From Neolewinella agarilytica (GTDB lineage: Bacteria > Bacteroidota > Bacteroidia > Chitinophagales > Saprospiraceae): a stretch of DNA of 54,560 nt. The notes under the pieces are model-generated. The model did no database searches, was not told where the DNA came from, and was given only the letters and a program-made list of their open reading frames with translations. The position numbers were made by a program, and so were the translations under genes. Within the stretch, counting starts at the first letter, position 1, and each line of letters begins with the position of its first letter. Positions 1-8,786 of this stretch are shown here, piece by piece. The stretch covers positions 1 through 54,560 of the forward strand of contig NZ_FOFB01000035.1 of NCBI RefSeq assembly GCF_900110645.1, written 5' to 3'.

Positions 1-3000
1 CCATTAAAGTTATAGTCGAAGGCCACAACACCACTCTCACTGAACATAATCCCTTGCTGGGCTCCAAACTCAGAGCCGGTATTGAAGACGGTTGCCTCCG
101 TAGACAATACCATTGCATCGGCCGTAAAGTCAACCGTTATCAGTTGCTCGTCGGAAGGGGGGCTCTGAACTCCGCCAAGGAAAGAAAACAGAATTTCTGT
201 CCAGTTCTCCGGGGCGAAGTCGCCCGTAAATCCAATCGTTGGCTCATCGCCCAAACTCGCCGGAGAGATAGAGTACCGGAAGCGTCCACAACCATCCACG
301 ATCGGGCCGTTGCTGGGGTCGTTGTCATCCACCGTGATATCAAACTGGAAGGCGTCCAGCAGCGCTGTATTGCCGGTCAGGAACATCCGGGGAATGAGCA
401 GTGCCTGGCACTCATCATTAAGCGTCAGGTTGATCTCGGAGATACAAGCCAGGTTCGGCTGTTCGAAGCCAACAACGACCGTTACCGTCGTAACGGTCAC
501 GTTACCGTTAGCATCTGTTGCCGTAACGGTCAGCTCATTCGTGCCGATGTCAGCACCGGTAAAGGTCAGCGAGCGGTCAAACTCAATGGTAATCGGCTCA
601 CCACAGTTGTCCGTGGCGGTCGCCAGATCACCGGTCGTCAGCGTCATCGTGGGCTCACCGTCGGTGAGGGTGAGCATTTGGTCGATAGTGGTGACAACGG
701 GAGCTACTGTATCCGCAATGGTTAATGTGAAGTTGCAAATTGCCTCTTGCCCGTTACCATCAAAAAAGCCAAAGAAAAATGGCCGGGTACCAATATCGTC
801 ACAGGTAAGTTCACCTGCAGGTCCACCTACAGCAGTAGGGCCTGCAGCACAGTTATCCGTAAAAGAAACCAACACGCTTTCCAACGCAAAATTTATGTTA
901 GCCAATCCTTCACCATTCTCATCTAAGTACACTGTTGCATCCTGACAAACTACTTCCGGAGGGCTGGTGTCACGAACGTCTAAAGTGAAAGAACAAGAGC
1001 TTTCCAGTCCGCTACGATCCGTAATGAACAATTCAATCGTATTTACGCCCAATGGAAGATTGCGCTGATCTCCAATCATAAAATCTCCAACAATGAAATC
1101 GAAGGTAAAGTCATCAATGACATTGCCGTCCGCATCAGTGTAGCGCTCCCGGAAAGTAACGGGGTCTCCACAGTTATCACTAGTTAAAAATGTGCCGGGT
1201 GTTTCCTGGAAAAGGCAATCATCCCCCACCGAAACAAATGGTGCAATTGCGGCACAGGTAATTGATGGCGGGATAGTATCCAATACCGTCACATTCACCG
1301 TACAAACATCACTCACGTTACCCGATGCATCAATATCGGTTTCATAGTAAGTGAAGGTTTCCCCCGCAGCATCACAGTCAAAGGCTACCAGTGGGTCTCC
1401 GAGCATCATATCTGCTGGCGGGCAATTGTCCTCCGTAACCAACAATTCACCGGGCGCGATGGAAGCGAAGCCATTCTCATCCAGATAAATGGTTGTATCA
1501 GTTACGCAGGAGATAATCACAGGAGCGAGGGTGTCCAATACCGTCACATTCACCGTACAAACATCACTCACGTTACCCTCTGCATCGGTATCGGTTTCAT
1601 TATAAGTGAAGGTTTCCCCGGCAGCATCACAGTCAAAAGCCACCAGCGGGTCGCCAAGCATCACATCTGCGGGCGCGCAATTGTCTTCCGTTACCAGTAG
1701 TTCTCCCGGCGCAATGGACGCAAAGCCGTTTTCGTCCAGGTAGATCGTGGTATCGGTTACACAAGAGATAATGACGGGAGCGGTGGTATCCTGCACCATA
1801 AAGACCCGTTCACAGGTAGTCGTTCGGCCGCAATCATCCGTCGCCGTAACCATATAAGTGTAGGTAGTACCTGGCATGTCAGGGTCACCAACGATGATGG
1901 GGTCTTCCGAAAAGGAAATGGCGGGTGTCATACCACAACTAGCTGTTGCCACTATACCGTCCGTTGAAATCGCCGGGAACACTCCACAATCAATCAGTGA
2001 ATCTGTCGGACAAACAATCGTTGGCCCATCGTTCATGATGGTAAAAGTGCGGTTAACTGATACGGGAGAAATAAAACAAGGGGAAGTGGCGCTAAAGGTA
2101 TAAGTGTACATTGTGCCAGGACAATCCGGGGCCATTACATGGCTAATGACTGGCCCGGTGACCGTTACCTCGGGAGTGATGTTACAATTGGTAGTAACCA
2201 CTACAAAATCCTCTGCCTGAGCAGGAATATCGTCAGCACAGGTAACCGTACTGTCCGCCAAAAGACCATCAATCAGGGAAATACCAAGAGAAGAAGAATT
2301 AATGGTAAACACCTGCTCACAGGAACTCGTTTGGCCACAACCGTCCGTTGCCGTGTAAGTATAAGTATAGGTTGTCCCTGTACAATTTTCCGCCCCCACA
2401 ATGACTGGTCCCGTTACTTCAACGGTGGGTGTACCACAACCGCTGGTGGCCGTTGCGTTGGCTGCATTCACCATAATATCATCGAAACAGGCAATTAATT
2501 CATCTGCCGGGCAGGTGATTTCCGGTGCGGGGCCATCATACATAATGGTATGCCGGAAGAAAATCGAGTCTTCCGCTTCGTTGCCCGCCGCATCGCGGAT
2601 GACGAGAACATTTATAATGTCTACCGAACAACCCAAAACGCGGTTCTCTTCGTAGGAGTCAACGAAGGCAGCCTGGAAGCCTTCATCGGAGCAGTTGTCG
2701 GTCACACAGCCAGTCAGGTCGGCCGTAATGATACGGGAAGCACCCGCAGCAGCGCTAAAACTGCTGAGGTTTCCGATTGGACGAAAAATTCCGTCCGGGC
2801 TATTCGCAGAAATAAAATCAGCACATTGGTCTTCACCGGAGAAGGTTTCAGCAAACTCTGTGCAGGTAACCACCGGCAGCGTATTATCCTCCACCGTCAC
2901 CGTCGTCGTGCACGTACTTGTGGCGATACCATCACTAACGGAAAGGGTTACATTCGTCATCCCCACCCCATAAGGGCCCGCTGGGTCAACACTAAAGGTC

Positions 3001-4304
3001 AACATATCCATATCCGCATCGGTGGAGCCACCGTCGAAGTCTTCAGCGGAGACGGTCGCCATACAGTCAGCGCCAGCATCGACGGTTACGGCTTGGCAAA
3101 CCGCATCAGGAGGAGTGTTCATAACAAGGGTTGCCCGAACAACCACTTGCACACCAGCTACATTTTCCTGCCCATCCCGAATATTATAAACATTTACCAA
3201 ATCTCTCGAATCAGCAGTGATGTTTTCAAAACCAGAGCTGACCAATGAAAGCTCCATTTCACCCAGCTCGCTCCAGTCGTCCGTTACGCAGCTGTTTAAG
3301 TCAAGATTATAGATACTTGTTGGCAAGCCTAAACCAACACCAATGATGCCACTACCAGGAATTGGGCCCCAACCACCAGACGGAACATTAGGCATAGTCG
3401 TATTAGGGTCCGTTTGTATGGTGGTGGTAAACTCCGTACAGGTAACAACTGGAGGCTCGTTCGCCTGCGTACCCGTTCCACTCACCGTAGGCGTTTCGCC
3501 AGTACAGCCGCCAGCAGCATCCGCCTCCCAGGCCGAGGCCGTGGAAGATGGAGGATTAGGCAAACTAGCCAACGTATTGAAAAAGATCACCGCACCACCA
3601 GCATTGGCACCGCGCATTTCCCAACGATTTTCGGTGTCGTTGAAAACGATCTCCAACCCCTGGGCGGCATTAGAGAAAGTATTGCGCGTACCGTCATTAC
3701 CCGTTGGTATAAAGCCCAGCATACCACCAATACAGGGGCTGTCAAAAGTTACCCCATTAAAGGTCATCGGGTCGCTGTCACAGCCATCGGGCATGCCGTC
3801 CATGTCCATGTCAGCGTTATCATCAAAACCCGGACATATGTCATTATCATCACAGACACCGTCCATATCGGTATCTCCACCCAGAGCAGCACAAGGATCT
3901 CCGCCGCCCATGTTTTGGGTGCCGGTGCCGCTTACGGTAGCCATCCCACAGCCAGCGAGCGCTGCGGTTTCATTATAAGGCTCTGTGGCAGAGTCTGGCG
4001 GATTAGGACTAAAAGTATTTGGACCGGTCTCAAACAGCCTGTCGCCAGGATTGGGGCTACCGGGTAAACCTATGACCCAGTTCCCACTGGTTTGATCATA
4101 AAAAATACTTAGAATCGGATTACCAATTCCGTTAATTGATTCATTTCCGTAGATATTCCTGCCAGTAGCGTCCGTCCCCATGAAAGTCATGGAAAATGCT
4201 GGACCTAAACAAGGGTTATCGATTTCTACCGTCATCCCCGCCTGTCCGAAAAGACCAGTAGTAAACAACAAGCAAAAGATAAAAAGTGTCGTAAAAATTT
4301 TCAT
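1..4304 (-). CDS. Giant secreted HYR-domain protein, C terminus outside window
   Basis: The frame is open from an ATG at 4304 to the window edge, about 1434 residues, so the protein is partial. A signal peptide (MKIFTTLFIFCLLF, cleavage near LFGQ-AG) leads two related N-terminal modules, each opening with a D/N-x-P-C motif and closing with a SGTGTQ-like motif. Between them (about residues 138-178) is an Asp-rich thrombospondin-type-3-like stretch (DMDGVCDDNDICPGFDD), expected to bind calcium. The rest is a series of HYR/Ig-like domains with recurring DNC, TxTVT and YLDENG motifs. It is the paralogue of the plus-strand gene at 27551-31588, which ends in a type IX secretion tail; the same is expected here beyond base 1. 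Likely role: extracellular adhesion or matrix protein. It is the last gene of the minus-strand surface module. Family level is confident; substrate is unknown. Confidence 0.88.
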   Translation of the reverse strand, partial: MKIFTTLFIFCLLFTTGLFGQAGMTVEIDNPCLGPAFSMTFMGTDATGRNIYGNESINGIGNPILSIFYDQTSGNWVIGLPGSPNPGDRLFETGPNTFSPNPPDSATEPYNETAALAGCGMATVSGTGTQNMGGGDPCAALGGDTDMDGVCDDNDICPGFDDNADMDMDGMPDGCDSDPMTFNGVTFDSPCIGGMLGFIPTGNDGTRNTFSNAAQGLEIVFNDTENRWEMRGANAGGAVIFFNTLASLPNPPSSTASAWEADAAGGCTGETPTVSGTGTQANEPPVVTCTEFTTTIQTDPNTTMPNVPSGGWGPIPGSGIIGVGLGLPTSIYNLDLNSCVTDDWSELGEMELSLVSSGFENITADSRDLVNVYNIRDGQENVAGVQVVVRATLVMNTPPDAVCQAVTVDAGADCMATVSAEDFDGGSTDADMDMLTFSVDPAGPYGVGMTNVTLSVSDGIATSTCTTTVTVEDNTLPVVTCTEFAETFSGEDQCADFISANSPDGIFRPIGNLSSFSAAAGASRIITADLTGCVTDNCSDEGFQAAFVDSYEENRVLGCSVDIINVLVIRDAAGNEAEDSIFFRHTIMYDGPAPEITCPADELIACFDDIMVNAANATATSGCGTPTVEVTGPVIVGAENCTGTTYTYTYTATDGCGQTSSCEQVFTINSSSLGISLIDGLLADSTVTCADDIPAQAEDFVVVTTNCNITPEVTVTGPVISHVMAPDCPGTMYTYTFSATSPCFISPVSVNRTFTIMNDGPTIVCPTDSLIDCGVFPAISTDGIVATASCGMTPAISFSEDPIIVGDPDMPGTTYTYMVTATDDCGRTTTCERVFMVQDTTAPVIISCVTDTTIYLDENGFASIAPGELLVTEDNCAPADVMLGDPLVAFDCDAAGETFTYNETDTDAEGNVSDVCTVNVTVLDTLAPVIISCVTDTTIYLDENGFASIAPGELLVTEDNCPPADMMLGDPLVAFDCDAAGETFTYYETDIDASGNVSDVCTVNVTVLDTIPPSITCAAIAPFVSVGDDCLFQETPGTFLTSDNCGDPVTFRERYTDADGNVIDDFTFDFIVGDFMIGDQRNLPLGVNTIELFITDRSGLESSCSFTLDVRDTSPPEVVCQDATVYLDENGEGLANINFALESVLVSFTDNCAAGPTAVGGPAGELTCDDIGTRPFFFGFFDGNGQEAICNFTLTIADTVAPVVTTIDQMLTLTDGEPTMTLTTGDLATATDNCGEPITIEFDRSLTFTGADIGTNELTVTATDANGNVTVTTVTVVVGFEQPNLACISEINLTLNDECQALLIPRMFLTGNTALLDAFQFDITVDDNDPSNGPIVDGCGRFRYSISPASLGDEPTIGFTGDFAPENWTEILFSFLGGVQSPPSDEQLITVDFTADAMVLSTEATVFNTGSEFGAQQGIMFSESGVVAFDYNFN
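1276..1785 (-). repeat. Tandem 255-bp intragenic duplication (HYR domain pair)
   Basis: Bases 1276-1530 and 1531-1785 are near-identical direct copies in frame inside the HYR protein (85 residues each, about residues 840-1010). Both encode the TDTTIYLDENGFASIAPGEL segment followed by VTEDNC. The other domains of the protein are far more diverged, so this duplication is recent. Confidence 0.9.
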
Positions 4305-4333
4305 ATGCTGAGATTATAAAAAGGTCGTAAAAC

Positions 4334-4365
4334 GCAAAAGGAGGCGCTAAGCCTCGGTATTTTGC
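4334..4365 (-). terminator. Nested hairpin between LRR gene and HYR gene
   Basis: GCAAAA/TTTTGC arms enclose a GAGGC/GCCTC stem. It lies 68 nt past the LRR stop and 30 nt before the HYR start codon, so it could terminate or attenuate read-through, or act in the leader. No clean T-tract follows it on the minus strand, so it may not be an intrinsic terminator. Confidence 0.4.
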
Positions 4366-4380
4366 TCCTTCTTGCATTTG

Positions 4381-4400
4381 GGCGCTGAACGCAGGTGCAG
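4381..4400 (-). repeat. Dispersed repeat family 1, copy 1
   Basis: GGCGCTGAACGCAGGTGCAG on the plus strand. Read in the direction of the downstream HYR gene it is TGCACCTGCG-nnn-GCGCC, about 77 nt before the start codon. The other HYR paralogue has a copy in the same orientation 52 nt before its start. Confidence 0.85.
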
Positions 4401-4432
4401 AGAAAGGATTAAATAAGCAATGGCGAAGCCGG

Positions 4433-5035
4433 TCATCCCGTCTTCACCATAATAAAGGCCTCATTCTGGAGGCGGATGATCTCCCGTTGGGAGAGTTGTT
4501 CGTTCGGCAGCAGGAAACATCTCTTCAATTGGTCGCTGTGCCCTTCGTGCAAGCCCTCCAGCGAGGTCAATTTATTTCTGGAGGCACAAAGTGTTTTCAG
4601 ATTAATCAGCTTTCGTAGCGGCTTCAGGTCAGTAAGCTTGTTCTGCTGTACATAGAGTTCTTCCATTTCGGTCAACTCATCAATGCCTTTCAGCGAACTA
4701 ATGGCATTATCGTACAGATACAGATGCTTTAAGGCCTTGAGCCCGGATAATTCTTCTACTCCTTCAATGGCACAATTCGTTACCGAAAGAAAACTGACAT
4801 GGTCTAATACAGCCACCCCTGAAAGGTTCGTCAGCCGGATGCTCAGGTTAGCACTCTGCGCACCCGGCCCGGCAAACCGTAGGTTTTCCAGCTGATAACG
4901 TAGTGACAGCAAGTCATCGTCACCCAACATCTCCGTCGTTGGGCCTTTACCAAAAGTGGCTTCGTTAAAGGCCAACTGCCATTGCTCTTCCAGCCCGGCC
5001 CACCATTGGCGGGCACAAAGCAATTCCTTCGACAT
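4433..5035 (-). CDS. Leucine-rich-repeat protein (SDS22/internalin-like repeats)
   Basis: 200 residues from the ATG at 5035; a TTG at 5059 would add eight residues. At least five LRRs of about 22 residues run from roughly residue 60 to 165, with the pattern LxxLxxLxLxxNxIxxLxGI (LKALKHLYLYDNAISSLKGI is one). There is no signal peptide, so it is probably cytoplasmic or translocated otherwise. It sits between the collar gene (37 nt gap) and the giant HYR gene. The inverted second copy of the module has no LRR gene at this point, so it was inserted here or lost there. The repeats suggest protein-protein binding; the partner cannot be read from sequence. Confidence 0.8.
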   Translation of the reverse strand: MSKELLCARQWWAGLEEQWQLAFNEATFGKGPTTEMLGDDDLLSLRYQLENLRFAGPGAQSANLSIRLTNLSGVAVLDHVSFLSVTNCAIEGVEELSGLKALKHLYLYDNAISSLKGIDELTEMEELYVQQNKLTDLKPLRKLINLKTLCASRNKLTSLEGLHEGHSDQLKRCFLLPNEQLSQREIIRLQNEAFIMVKTG

Positions 5036-5071
5036 TGTTCTGGCGGTACTACTGCTCAAATCGGTTCAGGA

Positions 5072-5599
5072 TTAGTTACGGCTGGGAAAAACCCCCACCA
5101 GGGCGATAATCATCGTCACCGACAAGAAAGGGGATTGGTTTGAAAAGGCAAGGCTCCCGCCACCGATATTTCCACTGGTCCCTGTATTCAGGGTAGCACC
5201 ATTGGGGGCTGTATCCGTGAAAATTGTTTCTCCAAGGGCGTTGAAGGCCAGGTATCGGTCCGTTCCAATGGATTGGTTGCCAACGGCTCCTCCTAATTGG
5301 ATAGTAGGGCCTGGAATTTGAGGCAGGTTAGCGGTAGTAAGCGTGGTGGACGAGTTTCCACCTTTTTGTCCCAAACTTACAGAGGGAAGGCCTGGCCCAG
5401 AACCTGGCCCGACCATACTTCTGCCCCGGAGATCTGGAAGCCCGAAAGTTGTCCGGCCATCACCGCCATAAGTAGTTCCGAGAATGGAGAAAAGTGCAGT
5501 GTTTTGAGCAATAGCTAATAACTGGCCTTCACATTTAGCCCAGCCGCGGGGGGCAAAGTTGCCGCCAAAAGCTATAATTTGTCCGATAAATGGTGTCAT
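5072..5599 (-). CDS. Phage tail collar domain protein (microcystin-dependent-protein family)
   Basis: 175 residues. The N-terminal half is a typical tail-collar domain: GQIIAFGGNFAPRGWAKCEG, then FSILGTTYGGDGRTTFGLPDLRGR. The C-terminal half departs from the usual MPAHTH-type region and ends SVTMIIALVGVFPSRN, the usual family terminus. No phage structural genes are nearby and there is no classical signal peptide. The gene lies 62 nt after a small Tat-type protein and before LRR and HYR genes. Its paralogue at 26739-27266 has the same length and about the same neighbours. Bacteroidota often carry such genes outside prophages; their role is not established. Confidence 0.9.
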   Translation of the reverse strand: MTPFIGQIIAFGGNFAPRGWAKCEGQLLAIAQNTALFSILGTTYGGDGRTTFGLPDLRGRSMVGPGSGPGLPSVSLGQKGGNSSTTLTTANLPQIPGPTIQLGGAVGNQSIGTDRYLAFNALGETIFTDTAPNGATLNTGTSGNIGGGSLAFSNQSPFLSVTMIIALVGVFPSRN

Positions 5600-5661
5600 A
5601 ATTTGAGTGTATGTGTTTCTGGTAAATGTGTGCTTAGGCGGGGAAGCTTAACAAGTGGCGA

Positions 5662-5961
5662 CTAATGTAGTCTGGCCACCAAACGCCCCTTGGTTTTACT
5701 CAATGAAATACGGTTACCCGTAGCGTCCGTGAAGTCCAGAACCCCCGCTGCAGAATGGTTGATTTTTTGAACCTTGGTAAGCATACCGGCAACTTCCGCT
5801 GAATAGGGATACTCCGCCAGCAGTTGATGAAACTCGCTTAACATTTCCTGCTCTTCAACCTTCAGGCTGATAGAGCTCACTCCGTTTGCCAACGCAAAAG
5901 CGGAGGTACCTAAACCAAGGGTAAGAACCGAGGCTTGCGCCACAAATTTTCGTCTGTCCAT
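5662..5961 (-). CDS. Small secreted protein with twin-arginine-like signal
   Basis: 99 residues from the ATG at 5961 (an upstream in-frame start at 5982 is less likely because the Tat motif begins at the second Met). N terminus MDRRKFVAQASVLTLGLG fits the Tat pattern RRxF followed by a hydrophobic stretch. The mature part has conserved blocks EFHQLLAEYPYSAEV, a LDFTDATGNRISL segment and a basic KGRLVARLH terminus. The same blocks recur in the gene at 26396-26689. First gene of the minus-strand surface module, preceded by a palindrome at 6100-6113. No known domain recognised. Identical gene order with the collar and HYR genes on both sides suggests these three products act together. Confidence 0.82.
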   Translation of the reverse strand: MDRRKFVAQASVLTLGLGTSAFALANGVSSISLKVEEQEMLSEFHQLLAEYPYSAEVAGMLTKVQKINHSAAGVLDFTDATGNRISLSKTKGRLVARLH

Positions 5962-6099
5962 GTAGATTATGCTTAAACGCATACCTGCTGAGTACTAAAT
6001 AACTCAAAACCAGGCACCTGATTAAGCAATAAATATACCATACTCAGAAGCACAAATCAGGCCTTAATCCACTGTTTCCCCCCTCTTACCCCACAAAAC

Positions 6100-6113
6100 A
6101 GGTATAAATACCT
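6100..6113 (-). promoter_or_regulatory. Palindromic operator candidate upstream of Tat/collar module
   Basis: AGGTATAAATACCT on the plus strand, a 6-bp dyad around a 2-bp centre, 138 nt before the Tat gene start. In gene direction it reads AGGTATTTATACCTGTTTT, matching the two palindromes upstream of the second module in sequence and orientation. Confidence 0.6.
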
Positions 6114-6127
6114 ACTCCTAAGGTAAA

Positions 6128-7231
6128 TCAACGGCTTGTTTGGATCAACCCTCCCCCAACAACATCATCTCCCTCGTAGAAAACAGCGCTCTGGCCCGGA
6201 GCAACACCCCGCACATCCGCGTAGAAATCTACGGCAAAACGGTCCGGCGAGATCTGTTCGATTTTGCTCATGGTTCCTGCGTCTTTGTAACGGACTTTCG
6301 TCACCAGTTCCAGCCCGTTTGCTGGCAGTTCAGCATACTTCTGCAGGGTAGCGCCGCCCACCATCATACCGTTCCGGATAAGATCATCCACCCGCCCAAG
6401 AGTCACTTGATTAGTAGCGGCATCAATCTTCGTTACGTACATAGGTTCGCCGAAGGCGATGCCCAGTCCTTTTCGCTGACCGATCGTATAAAACGGGTAG
6501 CCATCGTGAGTACCCAACACTTTGCCGTCAACACCAACAAATTGCCCGCCTGCTACCTGGGTTTCCAGCTCCGGCAACCGTCGCTTTAAGAAGCCCCGGT
6601 AATCATTGTCCGGCACGAAACAAATTTCAAAGCTCTCCGCCTTTTTACTCAATTCTTCATAGCCCCAATCATAGGCCAGTTGACGTACCTCCGGCTTAGT
6701 CATATGCCCCAGCGGAAAGCGGCTGCGGGACATACATTCCTGACTCAGGCCCCAGAGCACGTAGCTTTGGTCTTTATGCGCATCCGCACTCTTGCGTACG
6801 TGCCAGCGACCGGCATCCGTCTGATTCAACTGAGCGTAGTGCCCCGTAGCGATGAACTCACAGTCCATGGCATCGGCCCGCTTTAGCAACGCACTCCACT
6901 TGATGTGGGTATTGCAAAGTACACAGGGATTGGGCGTCCGGCCAGCCATGTATTCATCCACAAAGTTGTCGATGACATGGTCACCAAACTCCTCCCGTAT
7001 ATCGATAATAAAGTGAGGAAAACCCATATTAACGGCCACCGAACGGGCGTCGTTAATGGAGTCCAGGCTACAGCAGCCCGTCTCTTTCTTTGACCCGCCG
7101 CTGTTGGCGTAATCCCAGGTTTTCATCGTGATTCCTACGACTTCATAACCCTGCTCATGCAGCATCATGGCCGTTACGGTGCTATCAATCCCGCCGCTCA
7201 TCGCCACGAGTACACGTCCGTGCTTACTCAT
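6128..7231 (-). CDS. mnmA: tRNA-specific 2-thiouridylase MnmA
   Basis: 367 residues from the ATG at 7231, the usual size. MnmA thiolates U34 of tRNA-Lys, -Glu and -Gln using ATP and sulfur relayed from a cysteine desulfurase. Visible: the PP-loop AMSGGIDSTVTA near the N terminus; the first catalytic Cys in NPCVLCNTHIKW; the second in FEICFVPDNDYRGFL; and the family motifs GHYAQ, KDQSYVLW and YTIGQRKGLGI. The frame extends upstream to an ATG at 7324, but the extra 31 residues do not look like family sequence. A TACCTTTG promoter at 7333-7340 would give a leader of about 100 nt. Monocistronic by layout. Confidence 0.96.
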   Translation of the reverse strand: MSKHGRVLVAMSGGIDSTVTAMMLHEQGYEVVGITMKTWDYANSGGSKKETGCCSLDSINDARSVAVNMGFPHFIIDIREEFGDHVIDNFVDEYMAGRTPNPCVLCNTHIKWSALLKRADAMDCEFIATGHYAQLNQTDAGRWHVRKSADAHKDQSYVLWGLSQECMSRSRFPLGHMTKPEVRQLAYDWGYEELSKKAESFEICFVPDNDYRGFLKRRLPELETQVAGGQFVGVDGKVLGTHDGYPFYTIGQRKGLGIAFGEPMYVTKIDAATNQVTLGRVDDLIRNGMMVGGATLQKYAELPANGLELVTKVRYKDAGTMSKIEQISPDRFAVDFYADVRGVAPGQSAVFYEGDDVVGGGLIQTSR

Positions 7232-7332
7232 AATTATTATTTTTCGCAGAGGTTCAAGGGCCTCGCCAAAATGTGGTCTGTTGGTTTGCTGGTACTTTTG
7301 TCTTCCGTAGTACCGGTTTTCCAATCAGTGTG

Positions 7333-7340
7333 CAAAGGTA
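7333..7340 (-). promoter_or_regulatory. Bacteroidota -7 element TACCTTTG for mnmA
   Basis: Matches TAnnTTTG on the minus strand, followed by CACAC. Transcription would begin a few bases downstream, about 95 nt before the MnmA start codon. Confidence 0.6.
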
Positions 7341-7411
7341 ACGCTTGTGAGGAAGTACAGGTTGCTTAGTTTAGGCTACAAAAGCAATCATTGCTCCTTA
7401 GTCCTTTTATT

Positions 7412-7429
7412 TGCACCTGCGGTAGCGCC
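7412..7429 (+). repeat. Dispersed repeat family 1, copy 2
   Basis: TGCACCTGCGGTAGCGCC followed by AAAAA. It lies between mnmA and the unknown gene at 7601, in that gene's direction. Confidence 0.9.
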
Positions 7430-7600
7430 AAAAATCGCTTATGTTTGCTTTGGCCAGGGTAATTCCCTCGCTTTTCTTCTCCCTCAACTCCTATCACTAT
7501 CCTTCCAGCTCTACTATTCAGCCTCTTTTTTATTCTCCCGGCCTGGTGGCTGTGGCAGCGTGACCGTCGGGCCTGGGCGGCCATTCCACTCGGTATTTGC

Positions 7601-8656
7601 GTGCTTCTGCTCATTTTAACTATTTCCATTAAGATTCAGGACGTAAACCACCTTCAGGCCGGACATGACATTGAGGTGCTACTTCAGGAACTAAGACAGC
7701 CCGACCTCTGGTCAGACAGCGACCTGGCCGATAGCGAAGAGCAGCTGTTCCTCGCGTCTACCGCCAGTCAGGCCCTCTACCGGGCCATCCCCTACGCTCC
7801 GGAACGTAAGGGTGCCATTGATTCCACCCTGTATGTTTTGGCAGAATGGGCTACCCGGAAAGGGAACCTCAGGCAGTGGGGCCGGGGAATTGACTGGGAC
7901 CGGGAGATATTCTTCCTCGCCCACGCCGGTGCCATCGCCGGCCATTATCAACTGGCCACTAACGATGAGGCTTCCTTCGGGGAAGCTTTTCGCGCCATCG
8001 GGAATCATCTGGGTAAACGGATGCAACGCGGTCGCTACAAACACCTCTTCAGCCGGAGGGGTGAGGACTTCTTCCGCCCGGCGGACAACGCCGCTGCCCT
8101 CTACACCCTCTCCCTTTACGACCAACTTTACGGCACCCAATTTCTTGCCCCCACCTTCGAAGACTGGTCCGGGTACGTAGAAGATGAACTCTATTACGCC
8201 GAGGCTCGTATCCCTTGTTCTGCCTTCAACGCGACCAACCGCTGCCACCTGGAACCCAGTGCCTCCGCCACCGGCCTTTACATTGCTTACCGGGCTGCAG
8301 CAGCTCCTGATCTGGTTGAAAATGACATTCCCTGGCGGGAATGGCTGCACTACTTCAAGCGCAGTAGTTTAAGCCCTTTCTCTATGAGCGTGCGCTCCAA
8401 CATGCGCAAGGGCCAGGAAACCCGCTTCTGTAATCTGGGGGCCGCTCCGATCGATTGCAACAGACACGAAAGCGCCATCGGACTCTGGGCTGCGGCGGAA
8501 TATGATGCTGAATTCACCTACTTCCGCCTGTTTTCAACCGTCGTTTTCCGGCGCTGGTTTTATCCCGCACCTGATTACGCCAGCCAGCGACCCGCACAGC
8601 GAATCAGCCGATTGACAACGGTGGCCCTGCGGGCGATTGGGGAAGGGAAGAGGTAG
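7601..8656 (+). CDS. Unknown membrane-anchored protein, N terminus uncertain
   Basis: 351 residues from a GTG at 7601. That start lies in the middle of a hydrophobic segment (VLLLILTISIKIQ). The same frame stays open upstream to a stop at 7460 and encodes a second hydrophobic segment (LPALLFSLFFILPAWWLW) and a basic loop (QRDRR), but without ATG, GTG or TTG. An ATG at 7441 is in a different frame that ends at 7561. Either a rare start codon or a frameshift hides the true N terminus of a two-helix anchor. The soluble part is rich in aromatic and helical sequence, with cysteines and histidines at ARIPCSAF, NRCHLEP, TRFCNLG and DCNRHE, reminiscent of alpha/alpha-barrel enzymes. No family assigned. 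Confidence 0.7.
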   Translation: MLLLILTISIKIQDVNHLQAGHDIEVLLQELRQPDLWSDSDLADSEEQLFLASTASQALYRAIPYAPERKGAIDSTLYVLAEWATRKGNLRQWGRGIDWDREIFFLAHAGAIAGHYQLATNDEASFGEAFRAIGNHLGKRMQRGRYKHLFSRRGEDFFRPADNAAALYTLSLYDQLYGTQFLAPTFEDWSGYVEDELYYAEARIPCSAFNATNRCHLEPSASATGLYIAYRAAAAPDLVENDIPWREWLHYFKRSSLSPFSMSVRSNMRKGQETRFCNLGAAPIDCNRHESAIGLWAAAEYDAEFTYFRLFSTVVFRRWFYPAPDYASQRPAQRISRLTTVALRAIGEGKR

Positions 8657-8786
8657 ACGGTAATCGGTAGTATGGTAGACGGTAGCCTGTAGGTTAGTGG
8701 TTGGAAGATTTTTGCGCTACCGTCTACCACACTACCGTCTACCACACTACCGATTACAGTCTACCGTCTACCATACTACCGTCTAT
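8652..8786. repeat. Low-complexity inverted/direct repeats GGTAGACGGTAGTRT
   Basis: Between two convergent genes, units of about 15 bp (GTAGACGGTA, TAGTATGGTAGACGGTAG) occur on the left. Their reverse complements (TACCGTCTACCACAC, CTACCGTCTACCATACTACC) occur several times on the right, so the transcript could fold into alternative hairpins. It may serve as a bidirectional terminator. A compositionally similar region lies at 13405-13522. Confidence 0.75.

Noticed and set aside
54..945. Plus-strand open frames over the HYR gene
   Set aside because: The minus strand encodes an uninterrupted signal-peptide protein with domain repeats; the plus frames are shadows.
5072..5599. Prophage called from the tail collar gene
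   Set aside because: No capsid, terminase, portal or integrase gene nearby; the domain is common outside phages in Bacteroidota.
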